A stretch of 48,287 nt of DNA from Lyngbya aestuarii BL J (GCF_000478195.2 NZ_AUZM01000048.1:1-48287); one strand, 5' to 3'. Shown: positions 1 through 10,751, numbered from the stretch's first letter. Notes: generated by a model from the sequence alone, not told the origin. Translations and numbers: made by a program.

Positions 1-879
1 ATCACCAACTTTTAAGGCTTGGAATTTTTCGACCAAACGCTGTTCAAATTCATCGGCGATCGCGGAGGCTAAGATAAACCGTTTTGCGGCAATGCAGGAC
101 TGACCATTGTTTAACAACCGAGCGGTAACTGCCGTTTCAACTGCCGCTTCTAAGTCTGCACTTTCGAGAACGACAAACGGATCACTACCCCCCAATTCTA
201 ATACAGTTTTTTTAATGTGTTTTCCGGCTAGGGAAGCGAAACTCATCCCCGCTGGTTCACTTCCGGTAAGCGTGCCTGCTTTCACCCGATCATCACTGAT
301 CACTTGCGCGACTTGACCTGATCCGATCAACAGGGTTTGAAAGACGCCTTCGGGAAAACCCGCTTGAGTAAAGATGTCTGCGATCGCTAACGCACATTGG
401 GGGACATTGGAAGCGTGTTTCAGCAAGCCGACGTTTCCCGCCATCAGTGCAGGGGCTGCAAATCTAAAAACTTGCCAAAACGGAAAATTCCACGGCATCA
501 CCGCTAAAATAATCCCCAATGGTTCATAGCGGACGTAGCTTTCACTGGCACCGCTTTCTGCCGGAACATTGGCCAGAAATTGAGGCGCGTTTTCCGCGTA
601 GTAGCGACACACAACAGCACATTTTTTGGCTTCGGCGATCGCTGATTTGAGGGTTTTCCCCATTTCCAGCGTCATCAATTTAGCGAATTTCTCGGCATCT
701 TGTTCGAGAATGTTGGCTGCATTCTGCATCCAGTTGGCTTTTTGTTCGTAGGGCAGGCGCCGATACTGTTCAAAGGCTTTCTGGGCGAGGCTGAGACTGT
801 TTTCGATTTCAGCATCCGTTAACGGTTCAAATGCTTTGAGCAATTCCCCGGTTGCCGGATTTATTGTAGCAATCCCCAT
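1..879 (-). CDS. gabD: NAD(P)-dependent aldehyde (succinate-semialdehyde) dehydrogenase, 3' end missing
   Basis: Reading leftward from an ATG at 879, 293 residues are open and run off the left edge, so the C-terminal third or more is missing. The protein is an ALDH-superfamily enzyme that oxidises an aldehyde to its acid. Visible active-site elements are PWNFPFWQ with the catalytic Asn131, LELGGSDP with the general base Glu228, and GQSCIAAKR with the nucleophile Cys262. The N-terminus ([14 protein letters not shown]) and the MGKTL and [12 protein letters not shown] segments resemble cyanobacterial succinate-semialdehyde dehydrogenases, which complete the open TCA cycle together with 2-oxoglutarate decarboxylase. 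Substrate choice is inference from overall likeness; a general aldehyde dehydrogenase remains possible. It is divergent from the large gene at 1438. Confidence 0.85.
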   Translation of the reverse strand, partial: MGIATINPATGELLKAFEPLTDAEIENSLSLAQKAFEQYRRLPYEQKANWMQNAANILEQDAEKFAKLMTLEMGKTLKSAIAEAKKCAVVCRYYAENAPQFLANVPAESGASESYVRYEPLGIILAVMPWNFPFWQVFRFAAPALMAGNVGLLKHASNVPQCALAIADIFTQAGFPEGVFQTLLIGSGQVAQVISDDRVKAGTLTGSEPAGMSFASLAGKHIKKTVLELGGSDPFVVLESADLEAAVETAVTARLLNNGQSCIAAKRFILASAIADEFEQRLVEKFQALKVGD

Positions 880-1437
880 AATAAATTTTAGTTTTTTTTA
901 AGATAAAAGTTCGGGTCGGTTTCTAAACCTGTTCCCTTCTTCTTTATCCTAACTCTGAACTACCCATAACTATTATTTAACCTCTCTCGGGTTGATCCGT
1001 CTACATAAATTGATACATTTTTTTAGATCTTTTTATAGTTCTTTGGGAAATGTTTAAAATTTCGGGACAATGATGCGAGTTTATACTTAATCTTTTTTCT
1101 CAGCCAGAGAAATACCTAGATGTCAAGCGATTGGTGACAGTCAGGCTGTAATGTTGGTTCAGTTCGTCTCCGGGTAAAATCACCCCGAATGACAATTTAA
1201 AGATTGAAGCCTAGTTTGTGGAGTGCATCAGACTGATGAATTAATCAATGAGTAATGATATTTTAACTTGATTATTTGATAGACTAACTACATTCATAAA
1301 ATCACGTAGTTTCGCTTTATATTTCAACAAAAGTTAGTTTGTTATTTCGTGTTTCTACTATTGTTATTTGGTTATTTTTAGTATAAGTTTAATAAAGAAT
1401 AACTGAAAAATTTAGAATATTTCAGGAAGAAAACAGC
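880..1437. other. 558-bp AT-rich divergent intergenic region
   Basis: The region separates two divergently transcribed genes and must carry both promoters. It is rich in A/T runs, especially 1260-1420. I see no ORF with codon structure, no tRNA and no clear terminator. A ribosome binding site (AGGAAG, 1424-1429) sits 8 nt before the ATG at 1438. Confidence 0.5.
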
Positions 1438-4400
1438 ATGGCGATGAATGATGAATTGCTCACCGGAACCTCATTTTATCAGTTTGAACCTTTAATTGCT
1501 CGTTTACGGGGAATTATTCGAGACTATCCCGAAGGCGTTGGGATTATTAAAGAACTGATTCAAAATGCAGATGATGCGGGGGCTACTCAAGTTGAAATTA
1601 CATTAGACTGGCGTACACATTTAGCTTCTAACCTTCCTGACGAACGGATGGTTAAACTGTTAGGGCCTGCTATGCTTATTTATAATAATAGCACATTTAC
1701 CGAGCGAGATTTTAACAGTATTCGTAGTTTGGGACAGAGCGAAAAAGCACAAGATTTACAAAAAACGGGGCGGTTTGGTGTGGGGTTTAACGCCGTTTAT
1801 CACGTTACCGACTATCCGAGTTTTATCTCTCGAAATCGCCTGATCTTTTTTGACCCTCATGGAAATGCTATTCCGGGAACTTCCAAACAGGAACCAGGGC
1901 GAGAATGGCACTTTTTCGCTGCGGGATGGTGGGAAAATTATCCCGATTTTCTAAAAGTTTACGAAGCCGGAGGACTTTCCAAAAATAGCGAAGATTTTCA
2001 AGGAACGTTATTTCGTTTACCGCTAAGAACCGAAGAACAAGCGAAAGAAAGTGAAATTCGCAAGCAAGCGTTTACCGAGTCAAATGTTAGAGAACTGTTG
2101 GAGGAATTAATCGCCTGCGGCGAAGAATTGTTGTTGTTTCTCAAGTCGGTTCAGTCTATTCATGTTTATGAAATTCAGGTTGATAGTGATGGAACACGGG
2201 AGGAAATTTTAAGAATCACGACCAAAAATTATCAAACGGTTCAAGAAGCACGTCAAACCATTCTCAATGCAATTCCCGAGGATTTTAATCACCTAATTGA
2301 ACGCTGTCGCCATCAAGAATATTTAGCCGCTATTTCCTATCGCCACGAAATCGAAACGGTTAGTTTAACCCAAACCATAACATCAATTTGGCGGGTTGCT
2401 CAAGTGATTAGAATTGATGAAGGCGAAGAACTCGCAAACGTCATCACCGCCATGTATGAAAGTCGGGAGAAAGTGTTACCTTGGGCGGGGGCTGCGGCGC
2501 GAATTTCTACCTCCTGTCAGGGGGAAAAAGCACAACCCATTCGGGGGCGAGTTTATTGTTTTTTACCGCTTCCTTTAGAGACGGAGTTTCCGATACATAT
2601 CAACGGATTTTTTAACTTAAATAGTTCCCGAGACAACCTCAGCAGCGACCTCGGACAAACGGGAAAAGACCGTCCGCGAGCGATTTGGAATCAGTTGTTA
2701 GTTCGCCACGTTGTTTCCCACGCTTGTGCAAATTTAATTGCAGATTTGGTCGAAGATTTAGGACAGTATAATCCTCAAGAATATTATCAGCTTTGGCCGA
2801 TTCAAAAAATTACCACCAGCAAAGCATTAGAACATCTAAATCAGTTTATCATTCAGCTTCTTTATTGTAAACCCGTCGTTCGTTCTGCGGTTGAACATAC
2901 AGAACTTGAAATCCAAGACAATATTAAGGTAATTTCAAGCACCCGTTGGGTTTGTCCGAATACAATTAAAACTTTGACGGTTAATTGGTATACACATTTA
3001 TTGGAACCGCTACGAGTTGAGAAAATTGATATTACTGAACCGCAATTACCCCAAGCAATTATTTCACAATTTCAAGCTTTTAATTGCCAGATAAAACCGT
3101 TTTTACCCGCAGACTTACGACAGCATTTGATACAAAACTATGGATTTACTGTGGAGTTGAAAGATGCTCCCAAACCCTGTTTAAAGCGGTTAGATTGGAT
3201 TTACCATTTACTCCAATATTGTCTGAATGATAATCATCGAGATTTACGAGGTTTACCGTTGGCGGTTTTGGCGAATAACAAGTTAGAAGTGTTTGGATAT
3301 AATTCAACTGGAACGGTTTATGTTGACAACGCTCGTCTTTATATTGACAAGACTCAGATAAACTTAGTTCGAGAAATTTTTGCAAGTTATCCCGAATGGT
3401 TTCTTCATCCGAATTTATCGGGAATAGTCTCAACAAACTACAAAGGTGTTTCGGAAATGACTCCTTTAGAAGTTGCGAGTAAATTAACTCTAATTTTCGA
3501 CAATCAAGATGCTGATTGTTTAGCTTGGGATTCTGATAATACTGAACTTCCTAACGCAGAATGGCTAACGAAAGTTTATCAGTATTTTACACATTACTTC
3601 CCTTCTATGGATGCTGATAAAGTTCAAGAAAAACTGAAAACAATTTCCCTCGTTCCCGCAACAGATGGAAAACTCTATCGGGGAGTTTGGGTGACAACAC
3701 CGCTAATTTACGATAACTCAATTTCGGGAAATATCAGTCAGCAAACGTTAGAATCCTTACAATATTTTGGCGTAAAAATCGTTAACGCATCGCCAAAGCT
3801 GCAAAAAGCTATTGTAGATTTTGCAAAAAAACAGCCTAATCAACTGATTTGGTTTTTAACAGGTTTGGATGTGGCGGATAGCATTCACTGTTATTATAAA
3901 CCGGGACTTTCTCCCTATCACCCCGAACATTGTGAAGTATTGCTGGACTTTTTGGCGGATAAAAAATGGCTGACGGGTGACAACAAATATGATGATGAAC
4001 GTTTGGAAAAGTTGCGTCAACTTCCCATTTATCTCACCGTTGCGGATGAGGTTGTCAACTTAACCGACGAACCCGTTTATCTTCCCAAAAATGGCTATCA
4101 ACCCCCGGAAATTGGCGGTGAACTCAAACTTTTGAAGTTGGGAAACGTTAAAACAAAATGGCTGACATTCTTCCAACTTTTGAAAGTTCCCGTTTTGGAT
4201 AAAATTACCTTTATTCAAGACTGTTTGCTGCGAGAATATCCCTACCTTTCCGACGAAGAACAGTTGATGGCTTTGGCTTGGGTTCGAGATAATTTAAACA
4301 GCGTTAAATCGGAGTTGCAAGAAAATCCTAATGACTTTTATCAACTGCAAGATAAAATCAAAAAAGCCCGTTTAGTTCGGTGTAACGATGGACGATTGCG

Positions 4401-6498
4401 ATCGCCTAATATAATTTACCATCCGGATCGGGAAATTGTCAAAACAATTTTAGGAAATCAAGCGGTATTTCCCGATATCGATTTTTATTCGGAAGGACTC
4501 GAAAATTGGCTGAAGTTTTTCTCCCAACTGGGAATGCAGGATAGTCCCAATGCTGAGGATATATTTGCCTGTATTGAACAGCTTATTCAGACTGCTAGCC
4601 GTTCAGAAGTCGATGAAGTTCGAGATGCTTTATTAGACATTTTCTCATACATTGTGAATAATCGCAATATTCTCGATTGTCGAGTTAATAATGGAAGTAA
4701 AACTCTAGCGGAAGCCTTGCGAGAAAAAGCGTGGTTAGCGGTTGAACAAAATCCCGAATTTCTACAACATTATGCGGCTACAATGTCTCCTGAAAATCGA
4801 CTGTATAAAACAAATGAAGTCTGTTGGATTGATGAAGTTTATTTAGTCAGCAGTCAAAAGCCTGTTTTTCAAGTCTCAAACCAACAAATTCCCCAAAATA
4901 TTCTGCAAAAACTGGGATTTGTTCCCCTTTCATCCGCAGAAGTTCTCAACCATTTTGAAGCGGTTATTCTAACTTGGGAAAATCTCGACGAACCCACAAC
5001 CGAAAAAACCGAAATTTTTCTTAACTCTGTCCGTTCAATTTATCAATATATTTACAATAATTTTGTTGATAACCGCCAGATAACAGACGAACAACGCCAG
5101 AAAATTCGAGAACGTTTTGAATGGCGTTGCTGTTTGTGGGATGAGTCCAGTCAAACCTTCTGGAAACCCTATGACGTTTTTACTGAAACCGTTTCATTTT
5201 TTGGGAAACGTCGAATTACCATTTCTTTTTCTCATCAAATTGGAGAAGTTTATCAACTTTTGGGTCAGCGTCAATCTCCAACCGTAGAAGATTACCAGGA
5301 TTTTATCGAAGAACTCGGGGAAGAATACCACGATAATTCTCTAAACCCAGAAGATATTAACTCTGTAATTCAGGTGTTAAAGCGGTTAGAATTACAGCTA
5401 GATTTAGAGGAAAAAGCCGTTGATAATATTTTGTTGTTAACAGCAGCAAATACCTTGCGTGAAGCAACAAAAATTTTAATTCCCGATGCACCTTGGCGAA
5501 AAGACTATATTGAACCCAAACGCATTCTTCACCCTCAAATTTATCCCAAATTAGCCAAACGAAGCGGAAGTCTTTCTTTGCTGCGAGATATTGGCGAACA
5601 ACCCGTTAATGTGAATACAACAATTAATCCTGCAAATTCTCAAAGTTTACAGTGGTGTCAACAGTGGCAATTTACCCTCAATTCAACCCAATTTTTAGAA
5701 GGATTAAAGCGGTTATTTATTCACGAACAGGAGATAGAGTTTATCTGTGATAGCAACTTTTTAACCCGAGTTCAAGTTCAACCCGCAAGTCAAATTAGCG
5801 TTAACTTATTTTTACCCAATGAATTACAAATTGCCGAAGCGGTACCGGGAACAGATTATTTTGATTCCCAACAAAATACCTTTTACATTCTCGGTCATCC
5901 GAATCGCCAGATTATGCTATCTTATTTAACAGAAAGCTTGAATCATCATTTCGGCGAGTTTGGCTTGGAAAACTTACTTCCCCTGGCAAATTTAATTGAT
6001 ACCGAACCGACTCAAATACACCCGCTTTTGGATGAATTGAGAATTTGCAGTTTATCGACTTCTGAATTCTCAGAAGCAGCCAATTTAGAGATAACCTCTC
6101 CAAAAGAATTAGCCAAAACCTTGTATCAACAGCTTGGCTATGATAATATAATAGTGAGTAATTCTGAAGTCTTTGATTGGTGTTGTCGCGGGGAGAATTT
6201 ACCTGAAGTTCAAGTTGTTGTTAAAGCTGTTACTTCGAGTTCGATAACTCTATCTCTGCAAGAAAAAGAATGGTCTTTTCTCAAACAAACCCCCACGGCT
6301 GAACTTCTCATTATTTCTTTTTCCGCAGACAACCCCAATACTGCTGTTGAGAAGATTCAAATTCGTGACGTTTGGCAAACGCTACAAAAAGCAGAATTGA
6401 ATCATGGGGTTGAACTTGCAGTTGATTCTAATGACCTGATTTTAAACTGGAATTTAATTGCTAACAGCAGTTATCCCACAGTTAAAAAGCTCAAATAA
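1438..6498 (+). CDS. Giant sacsin-like GHKL ATPase (1686 aa)
   Basis: The first ~270 residues form a Bergerat-fold (Hsp90-like) nucleotide-binding domain of the sacsin type. The N-box is KELIQNADDAGA (residues 38-49, Glu39 and Asn43), and TGRFGVGFNAVYH (111-123) is the glycine-rich lid box. The segment between them reads LIYNNSTFTERDF, where I recall sacsin relatives usually having YND, so the adenine-contacting Asp may be replaced by Asn85. The remaining ~1400 residues have no motif I can name; they are rich in Trp, Gln and Leu and show no membrane spans, so the protein should be cytoplasmic. Eukaryotic sacsin is a co-chaperone. Bacterial sacsin-like proteins are mostly uncharacterised, and some GHKL giants sit in defence loci. 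The start is supported by AGGAAG 8 nt upstream. The gene stands alone, with no restriction, helicase or toxin partner nearby. Confidence 0.8.
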   Translation: MAMNDELLTGTSFYQFEPLIARLRGIIRDYPEGVGIIKELIQNADDAGATQVEITLDWRTHLASNLPDERMVKLLGPAMLIYNNSTFTERDFNSIRSLGQSEKAQDLQKTGRFGVGFNAVYHVTDYPSFISRNRLIFFDPHGNAIPGTSKQEPGREWHFFAAGWWENYPDFLKVYEAGGLSKNSEDFQGTLFRLPLRTEEQAKESEIRKQAFTESNVRELLEELIACGEELLLFLKSVQSIHVYEIQVDSDGTREEILRITTKNYQTVQEARQTILNAIPEDFNHLIERCRHQEYLAAISYRHEIETVSLTQTITSIWRVAQVIRIDEGEELANVITAMYESREKVLPWAGAAARISTSCQGEKAQPIRGRVYCFLPLPLETEFPIHINGFFNLNSSRDNLSSDLGQTGKDRPRAIWNQLLVRHVVSHACANLIADLVEDLGQYNPQEYYQLWPIQKITTSKALEHLNQFIIQLLYCKPVVRSAVEHTELEIQDNIKVISSTRWVCPNTIKTLTVNWYTHLLEPLRVEKIDITEPQLPQAIISQFQAFNCQIKPFLPADLRQHLIQNYGFTVELKDAPKPCLKRLDWIYHLLQYCLNDNHRDLRGLPLAVLANNKLEVFGYNSTGTVYVDNARLYIDKTQINLVREIFASYPEWFLHPNLSGIVSTNYKGVSEMTPLEVASKLTLIFDNQDADCLAWDSDNTELPNAEWLTKVYQYFTHYFPSMDADKVQEKLKTISLVPATDGKLYRGVWVTTPLIYDNSISGNISQQTLESLQYFGVKIVNASPKLQKAIVDFAKKQPNQLIWFLTGLDVADSIHCYYKPGLSPYHPEHCEVLLDFLADKKWLTGDNKYDDERLEKLRQLPIYLTVADEVVNLTDEPVYLPKNGYQPPEIGGELKLLKLGNVKTKWLTFFQLLKVPVLDKITFIQDCLLREYPYLSDEEQLMALAWVRDNLNSVKSELQENPNDFYQLQDKIKKARLVRCNDGRLRSPNIIYHPDREIVKTILGNQAVFPDIDFYSEGLENWLKFFSQLGMQDSPNAEDIFACIEQLIQTASRSEVDEVRDALLDIFSYIVNNRNILDCRVNNGSKTLAEALREKAWLAVEQNPEFLQHYAATMSPENRLYKTNEVCWIDEVYLVSSQKPVFQVSNQQIPQNILQKLGFVPLSSAEVLNHFEAVILTWENLDEPTTEKTEIFLNSVRSIYQYIYNNFVDNRQITDEQRQKIRERFEWRCCLWDESSQTFWKPYDVFTETVSFFGKRRITISFSHQIGEVYQLLGQRQSPTVEDYQDFIEELGEEYHDNSLNPEDINSVIQVLKRLELQLDLEEKAVDNILLLTAANTLREATKILIPDAPWRKDYIEPKRILHPQIYPKLAKRSGSLSLLRDIGEQPVNVNTTINPANSQSLQWCQQWQFTLNSTQFLEGLKRLFIHEQEIEFICDSNFLTRVQVQPASQISVNLFLPNELQIAEAVPGTDYFDSQQNTFYILGHPNRQIMLSYLTESLNHHFGEFGLENLLPLANLIDTEPTQIHPLLDELRICSLSTSEFSEAANLEITSPKELAKTLYQQLGYDNIIVSNSEVFDWCCRGENLPEVQVVVKAVTSSSITLSLQEKEWSFLKQTPTAELLIISFSADNPNTAVEKIQIRDVWQTLQKAELNHGVELAVDSNDLILNWNLIANSSYPTVKKLK

Positions 6499-6590
6499 AC
6501 CCCGAAGACACAGAGACACTAAGAAATAACATCTTGGTGCCTTTGTGCCTTTGTGGTGAGTTTATCCGTCCCAATAACCGTTTTTAGAAC
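6499..6590. repeat. Degenerate inverted repeat (CACAAAGGCAC-type) after the sacsin-like gene
   Basis: Just after the stop codon, an arm containing ACACAGAGACACTAAG (about 6507-6522) faces TGGTGCCTTTGTGCCTTTGTG (about 6535-6555). The arms pair imperfectly when one is reverse complemented. Similar CACAAAGGCAC strings recur in the intergenic DNA of many bacteria. It lies between convergent genes and could act as a bidirectional terminator or be a decayed MITE-like repeat. Confidence 0.4.
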
Positions 6591-8867
6591 TTAATAATAA
6601 GCCGCGTAATATTTACGTTCTTGCTTATCTCCGTTGGCAACCATTCCCAACACCGGACCCCCCGCCATTTGTAGTTCTCGCAGCGCTAAATCAACCGCCG
6701 CCCGGTCTGTCTTCCCAACACCAACCACCATCATTAACCCGTTTGTATTGGGTGCCAACAGGTTTGCATCCGCCAACCCTAACAACGGCGCCGTGTCGTA
6801 AATAACCAAGTCAAACACCTCTGTTAACTGACCCATCAACGCCTGCATTGACGCCGAAGACAATAACCGGGTGGGGTCTGCAATGGGTTTACCCGCAGTT
6901 AAGACAAACAAATTCTCATCGCTGAGAGTTTGCTGAACAACATCTTGAATTTCTAGGTTTTGAATTAAGACATCACTCAACCCCAAATCATTGGAGAGTT
7001 GCAAAATCCGATGCACTTTGGGTTGACGTAAATCTGCATCGACTAACAACACCCGTTGTCCCATCGCTGCGGCACCCATCGCCAGGTTCATCGCGACAGT
7101 TGACTTACCATCGGCTGGAGTCGCGGAACTAATCACACAGGAACGCACCGGACTTTCTGGGTTCAAACACCGAATATTCGCACTCAGAGAACGAAACGCC
7201 TCTTGAAACGGGGTACAACTGGGTTCATAGGTTCGAGTCGTCGAAACCGCTACCCGAGGCATGGTCGCCGCAGGAAGCATCAACGCTTCATTACTCGCCG
7301 GAATTACACCCAACAAAGGAAAGGGTACTCGGTCTGTAACTTCGTTGGTGTTGTGGAAAACATTATCTAAACGTTCAACTAACTGTGCGGCGGCAACCCC
7401 CAAAACAATACCCGCCAGTCCACCCAGCGCCAAATTTAAAGGCACAATGGGATAAACGCTAATTAGTTCACCCTGTTGGTTGCGAGGAATAGAAGGTTCA
7501 GCAATCAATTCCCAAGCCGGAGGCGGTGGCGGGGCAACTTTTAACTGAAGTTCTTGACGCCGCAGAGATAAATCATTTAAACGACTGGTTGCGACTTCTA
7601 ATTCTTGTTCTAAATCAGAATAACGTCGCATGACCGCTGGAAAACCTTGAGCAGATTCATTTAATTGTTGAGCCGCTTTATCCAAAACTTGGGTGCGAAT
7701 TTCCAACATTGAAATTTGGTTTGCTGTTGTCACCAATTGTTGAATTAAACCCATGCGAATCGAGTCTTGAAAAGACAAAATTTGGGGGTCAATACTCGAC
7801 AAATCTTGTCCGAGAACCCGTTCAGCTTCTTCACTTAATAAGGGTAAAATTCTCTGACGTTGGTCGAGTAAGGCTTGAATTTGGGGGGCTTTACTGGTAA
7901 AACGAGCCGATTCTATCGCAATATTGGTTTCGAGTTCTAGCAGTTTTTGTAACAACGCTTGATAGCGAGGAGATTGAGACAACGCCGAGGCTAACATCGC
8001 CTGTTCCGGTTGTAGTCCTAGCTGTTGTTGCATCATTAAATAACTAGCTTTTTGCTGCTCCAGTTGCGCTCTCGTTTCTAGTTTTTCGACTTCGAGTTGG
8101 CTGATTTGTTCGGTGAGTTGTTTGGTTTTAATCTCAGGAGTAATAAAGGTGTACTGATTTTGTAAGTTGAGCAGTTCTTTTTTAATGGCTTCTACCCGAG
8201 ATTGGAGGGGATTGAGTTGATTGTTAATCAGCTTCAATTGCTCTTGGTTGGGGTCAAATCGTTCTTCTGTTCGACTAGAATCAAGATAGCTTTTGGCAAT
8301 ATTTTCAAGAATAAACTGCACTTTTTGGGGTTCAGTATCCCGATAACTGACTTCTAAAATGCGAGTGTCAGGAATAGGAGTGATTGACAATTTATCAGGT
8401 TCTAATGCTGTTTGACCTGTTTTCTGATTAAATAATGCACTGTAGTTGATTTCGGGATATCGGGTTTTAATTGTTTCAATAATTCCCGACATTAATTTTG
8501 GACTTTGCAACAGTTTAACTTGAGACGCATAACTGAGTTCGGGTTTGGATTCTTCCAAGAAAGTTTCACCCGTTTCGCTATCTGAATCTGAAGGAATAAA
8601 CAGTTGAAATGAACCGCGATATTCTGGGGTTTGATGGTTAGTCCAGAGGTAAGCGCCCGAAGTCGTCGCCGCCGTAATTCCTAAGATTAAAATTGCTCGC
8701 CGCCAAATTCCTTTCCAGAATTTATTTTTGGGTTGAGACTGAGAGGGAGAATAAAACTCGGGTTGATACCCAAACGCACCTTGTTCTAAAGGGTAAGCAG
8801 CGGCCAAATTTTGAGCTTTGTTTTGAGGATGAAAGACAGAGACTTGACTATTTTTTCCAGTATTCAT
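6591..8867 (-). CDS. Wzc-like polysaccharide co-polymerase / tyrosine autokinase (758 aa)
   Basis: This inner-membrane protein would control chain length and assembly of exported polysaccharide. An N-terminal Wzz-like domain has a membrane span near residues 50-70 and a second near 470-495, framing a long periplasmic coiled coil rich in Gln, Leu and Glu. The C-terminal BY-kinase domain carries Walker A ATPADGKST (582-590), Walker A' VLLVDADLR (606-614) and Walker B VIYDTAP (688-694). The chain ends in a tyrosine cluster, KYYAAYY (752-758), the usual autophosphorylation tail. The Wza-like export gene lies upstream on the same strand, 303 bp away, so the two probably work as one export machine. 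No glycosyltransferases or flippase are in the window, so the polymer is unknown. Confidence 0.9.
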   Translation of the reverse strand: MNTGKNSQVSVFHPQNKAQNLAAAYPLEQGAFGYQPEFYSPSQSQPKNKFWKGIWRRAILILGITAATTSGAYLWTNHQTPEYRGSFQLFIPSDSDSETGETFLEESKPELSYASQVKLLQSPKLMSGIIETIKTRYPEINYSALFNQKTGQTALEPDKLSITPIPDTRILEVSYRDTEPQKVQFILENIAKSYLDSSRTEERFDPNQEQLKLINNQLNPLQSRVEAIKKELLNLQNQYTFITPEIKTKQLTEQISQLEVEKLETRAQLEQQKASYLMMQQQLGLQPEQAMLASALSQSPRYQALLQKLLELETNIAIESARFTSKAPQIQALLDQRQRILPLLSEEAERVLGQDLSSIDPQILSFQDSIRMGLIQQLVTTANQISMLEIRTQVLDKAAQQLNESAQGFPAVMRRYSDLEQELEVATSRLNDLSLRRQELQLKVAPPPPPAWELIAEPSIPRNQQGELISVYPIVPLNLALGGLAGIVLGVAAAQLVERLDNVFHNTNEVTDRVPFPLLGVIPASNEALMLPAATMPRVAVSTTRTYEPSCTPFQEAFRSLSANIRCLNPESPVRSCVISSATPADGKSTVAMNLAMGAAAMGQRVLLVDADLRQPKVHRILQLSNDLGLSDVLIQNLEIQDVVQQTLSDENLFVLTAGKPIADPTRLLSSASMQALMGQLTEVFDLVIYDTAPLLGLADANLLAPNTNGLMMVVGVGKTDRAAVDLALRELQMAGGPVLGMVANGDKQERKYYAAYY

Positions 8868-9170
8868 TGTAGTTTGAGCGGTTGTTGACTAAGCGTTTTA
8901 ATTGAAGTTTATCCAAAAGGACGACTAACAAAACTGAAATCGATAAAAATAAAAATCCAAGCTGATTTTTTGACTGTAAGTTTAAAGCTTTATTTCAATC
9001 ATATCCTGAGAAAGATACAGCTTCAAGTCTTTAGAATTATTTTTTTTATCAAAAACTTTTCCCTAAAAACATCACCTCATTTCTCAGGATAATCCCAAAA
9101 AACAACTTCCCTTAAATTGACAGTCAAAAATGGGACAAGTGCGCTCCTCACACCCCCAAAATTAAAGCTT
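8868..9170. other. 303-bp AT-rich spacer between the two exopolysaccharide genes
   Basis: The spacer contains many A and T runs and no supported ORF. It probably holds the promoter or 5' leader of the Wzc-like gene to its left and possibly a terminator for the Wza-like gene to its right. No clean hairpin with a T tract was found. Confidence 0.4.
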
Positions 9171-10751
9171 CTAATCTAAAATTCCGACAAATCTCAGGAC
9201 TCCAAAAACTCCATTAAAGGGGCCTAACTTTCCTAATACCCCACCGACCCCATCTTGAAAGGCAGCACTGCCAGAACGTCCAATCACAATAACATCATTA
9301 TGACGCAAAATCGGATTATTCTGATCATTGACCTCCTGAGAAAGATCAACCGTAATCGTCTTTTGAGTCACCGTTCCATTGGAGTTAATCCGAATTAATT
9401 CAACCGTCTTTCGATTCGCTCTGGACTGATTAACCCCTCCGGCCGCCATAATCGCTTGATTAAGAGAAGTATTCGGTGTCGCCTGAATCGGCCCTGGCCT
9501 CATCACCTCTCCCACTACACTGATTTTAACCGTATCAGGAGAAAAACTCGCCATTGCTACATCATCCGACTGGTTAAAAGTTGATGCTGTTGCAGTCGGA
9601 ACCACAATCGTATCCCCTTGTTGGAGGACAATATCCTGAGTCAAATCCCCCTCTTGCAACAGCGACCACAAATCCACAGAAAGCACTTGTTCAGTTCCCG
9701 TCCGACTGAAGCGACGAACTTCGATACTGCGAATATCCGCCATCGCCGTAATTCCACCTGCGGTTTTAATCGCCCTCGTCACCGTAAACACCCCCATCCC
9801 TTCGGAACTGGAAGACTCCATCAATTGTTGAGGATTTTCAGGGTCAGGTAAGGGTACACTTTGCGAAGTCGCTAACGAATGAGTTCCCGGACGATTGACC
9901 TCCCCGACCACGGCCACACTAATCGGTTGAGAACTCGAACTAGCAAAATTCGCCACCGCCATCTGACGGGCTTCGATGCGATTCATGTCTGTTACCGTGG
10001 GAATATAAACCGTGTCCCCATCTCGCAAACTAATATCCTGACGTAAATCTCCCGCTTGCAGCAGTTCCCACAAATCCACACTAATAATTTGTTCAATGGC
10101 AGAACCGGGCTGTTTGCGGCGAATTTTCACTTGGCGAATATCCGCAAGCGATGTCACTCCTCCGGCCATTTGCAACAGTTGTGTCACCCGAGGCAGTTGT
10201 AAACCCCCGGAACTGGGTGTAGCGCCAGGCATTGCATTACCGCCAGCGACTCCAGAAAAGGTGTAAGCACCAGGACTCTGAACTTCTCCAGCAATCGCAA
10301 TTTGCATCGGACGGGCCGAAAGCAAGGTTAGGGAAATAATCGGTCGTTGCAAGTATTCTGCGTAACGTTGTTTAATCGCTTCTGTGGCTTGTTCGGTGGT
10401 TAACCCTTGCACCGCCACACTCCCCACCAAAGGCAAATTCAGCGAACCATCCACCGAAACTTGATGTTGACCGTTGGGGCCGCTATACTCAGGAACATTA
10501 AAAATATCAATTTGTACGCGATCACCTACACCCAGAATATAGCCCTCAGAAATGGGTGTTGGTGCAGTATTAATTGGAGCTGAATTAATCGTAGGAGTTG
10601 GAACCGGAATCGGTTTAGGGGGGAGAAACTGAGCCTTTGCGCCCCGAATCCCCAAACCTCCAATCATCAGGGGAACAGAAATTCCCATCAGCGCGACAGA
10701 ACAAAGACTCGTTTTTCTAAACAGGTGTTGATAATAGCTCAAGGTTTTCAT
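9171..10751 (-). CDS. Wza-like polysaccharide export protein with SLBB domains (526 aa)
   Basis: The N-terminus has a charged start followed by a hydrophobic stretch ending near GAKA (residue ~40), consistent with a Sec signal peptide; there is no clear lipobox Cys. Then comes a Poly_export domain (GDRVQIDIFNVPEYSG, SLNLPLVGSVAVQGLT), followed by three SLBB-type repeats, each with a conserved pattern such as QIAIAGEVQSPGAYTF, SVAVVGEVNRPGTHSL and KISVVGEVMRPGPI. The first two contain a long insertion and end in DGDTVYIPT or QGDTIVVPT. The family forms outer-membrane or periplasmic channels for capsule or slime export. The Wzc-like gene downstream on the same strand is the expected partner. 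Confidence 0.9.
   Translation of the reverse strand: MKTLSYYQHLFRKTSLCSVALMGISVPLMIGGLGIRGAKAQFLPPKPIPVPTPTINSAPINTAPTPISEGYILGVGDRVQIDIFNVPEYSGPNGQHQVSVDGSLNLPLVGSVAVQGLTTEQATEAIKQRYAEYLQRPIISLTLLSARPMQIAIAGEVQSPGAYTFSGVAGGNAMPGATPSSGGLQLPRVTQLLQMAGGVTSLADIRQVKIRRKQPGSAIEQIISVDLWELLQAGDLRQDISLRDGDTVYIPTVTDMNRIEARQMAVANFASSSSQPISVAVVGEVNRPGTHSLATSQSVPLPDPENPQQLMESSSSEGMGVFTVTRAIKTAGGITAMADIRSIEVRRFSRTGTEQVLSVDLWSLLQEGDLTQDIVLQQGDTIVVPTATASTFNQSDDVAMASFSPDTVKISVVGEVMRPGPIQATPNTSLNQAIMAAGGVNQSRANRKTVELIRINSNGTVTQKTITVDLSQEVNDQNNPILRHNDVIVIGRSGSAAFQDGVGGVLGKLGPFNGVFGVLRFVGILD

Noticed and set aside
9618-9851. 77-codon open frame opposite the Wza-like gene
   Set aside because: A shadow of the high-confidence coding strand, with His/Arg-rich composition and no ribosome binding site.
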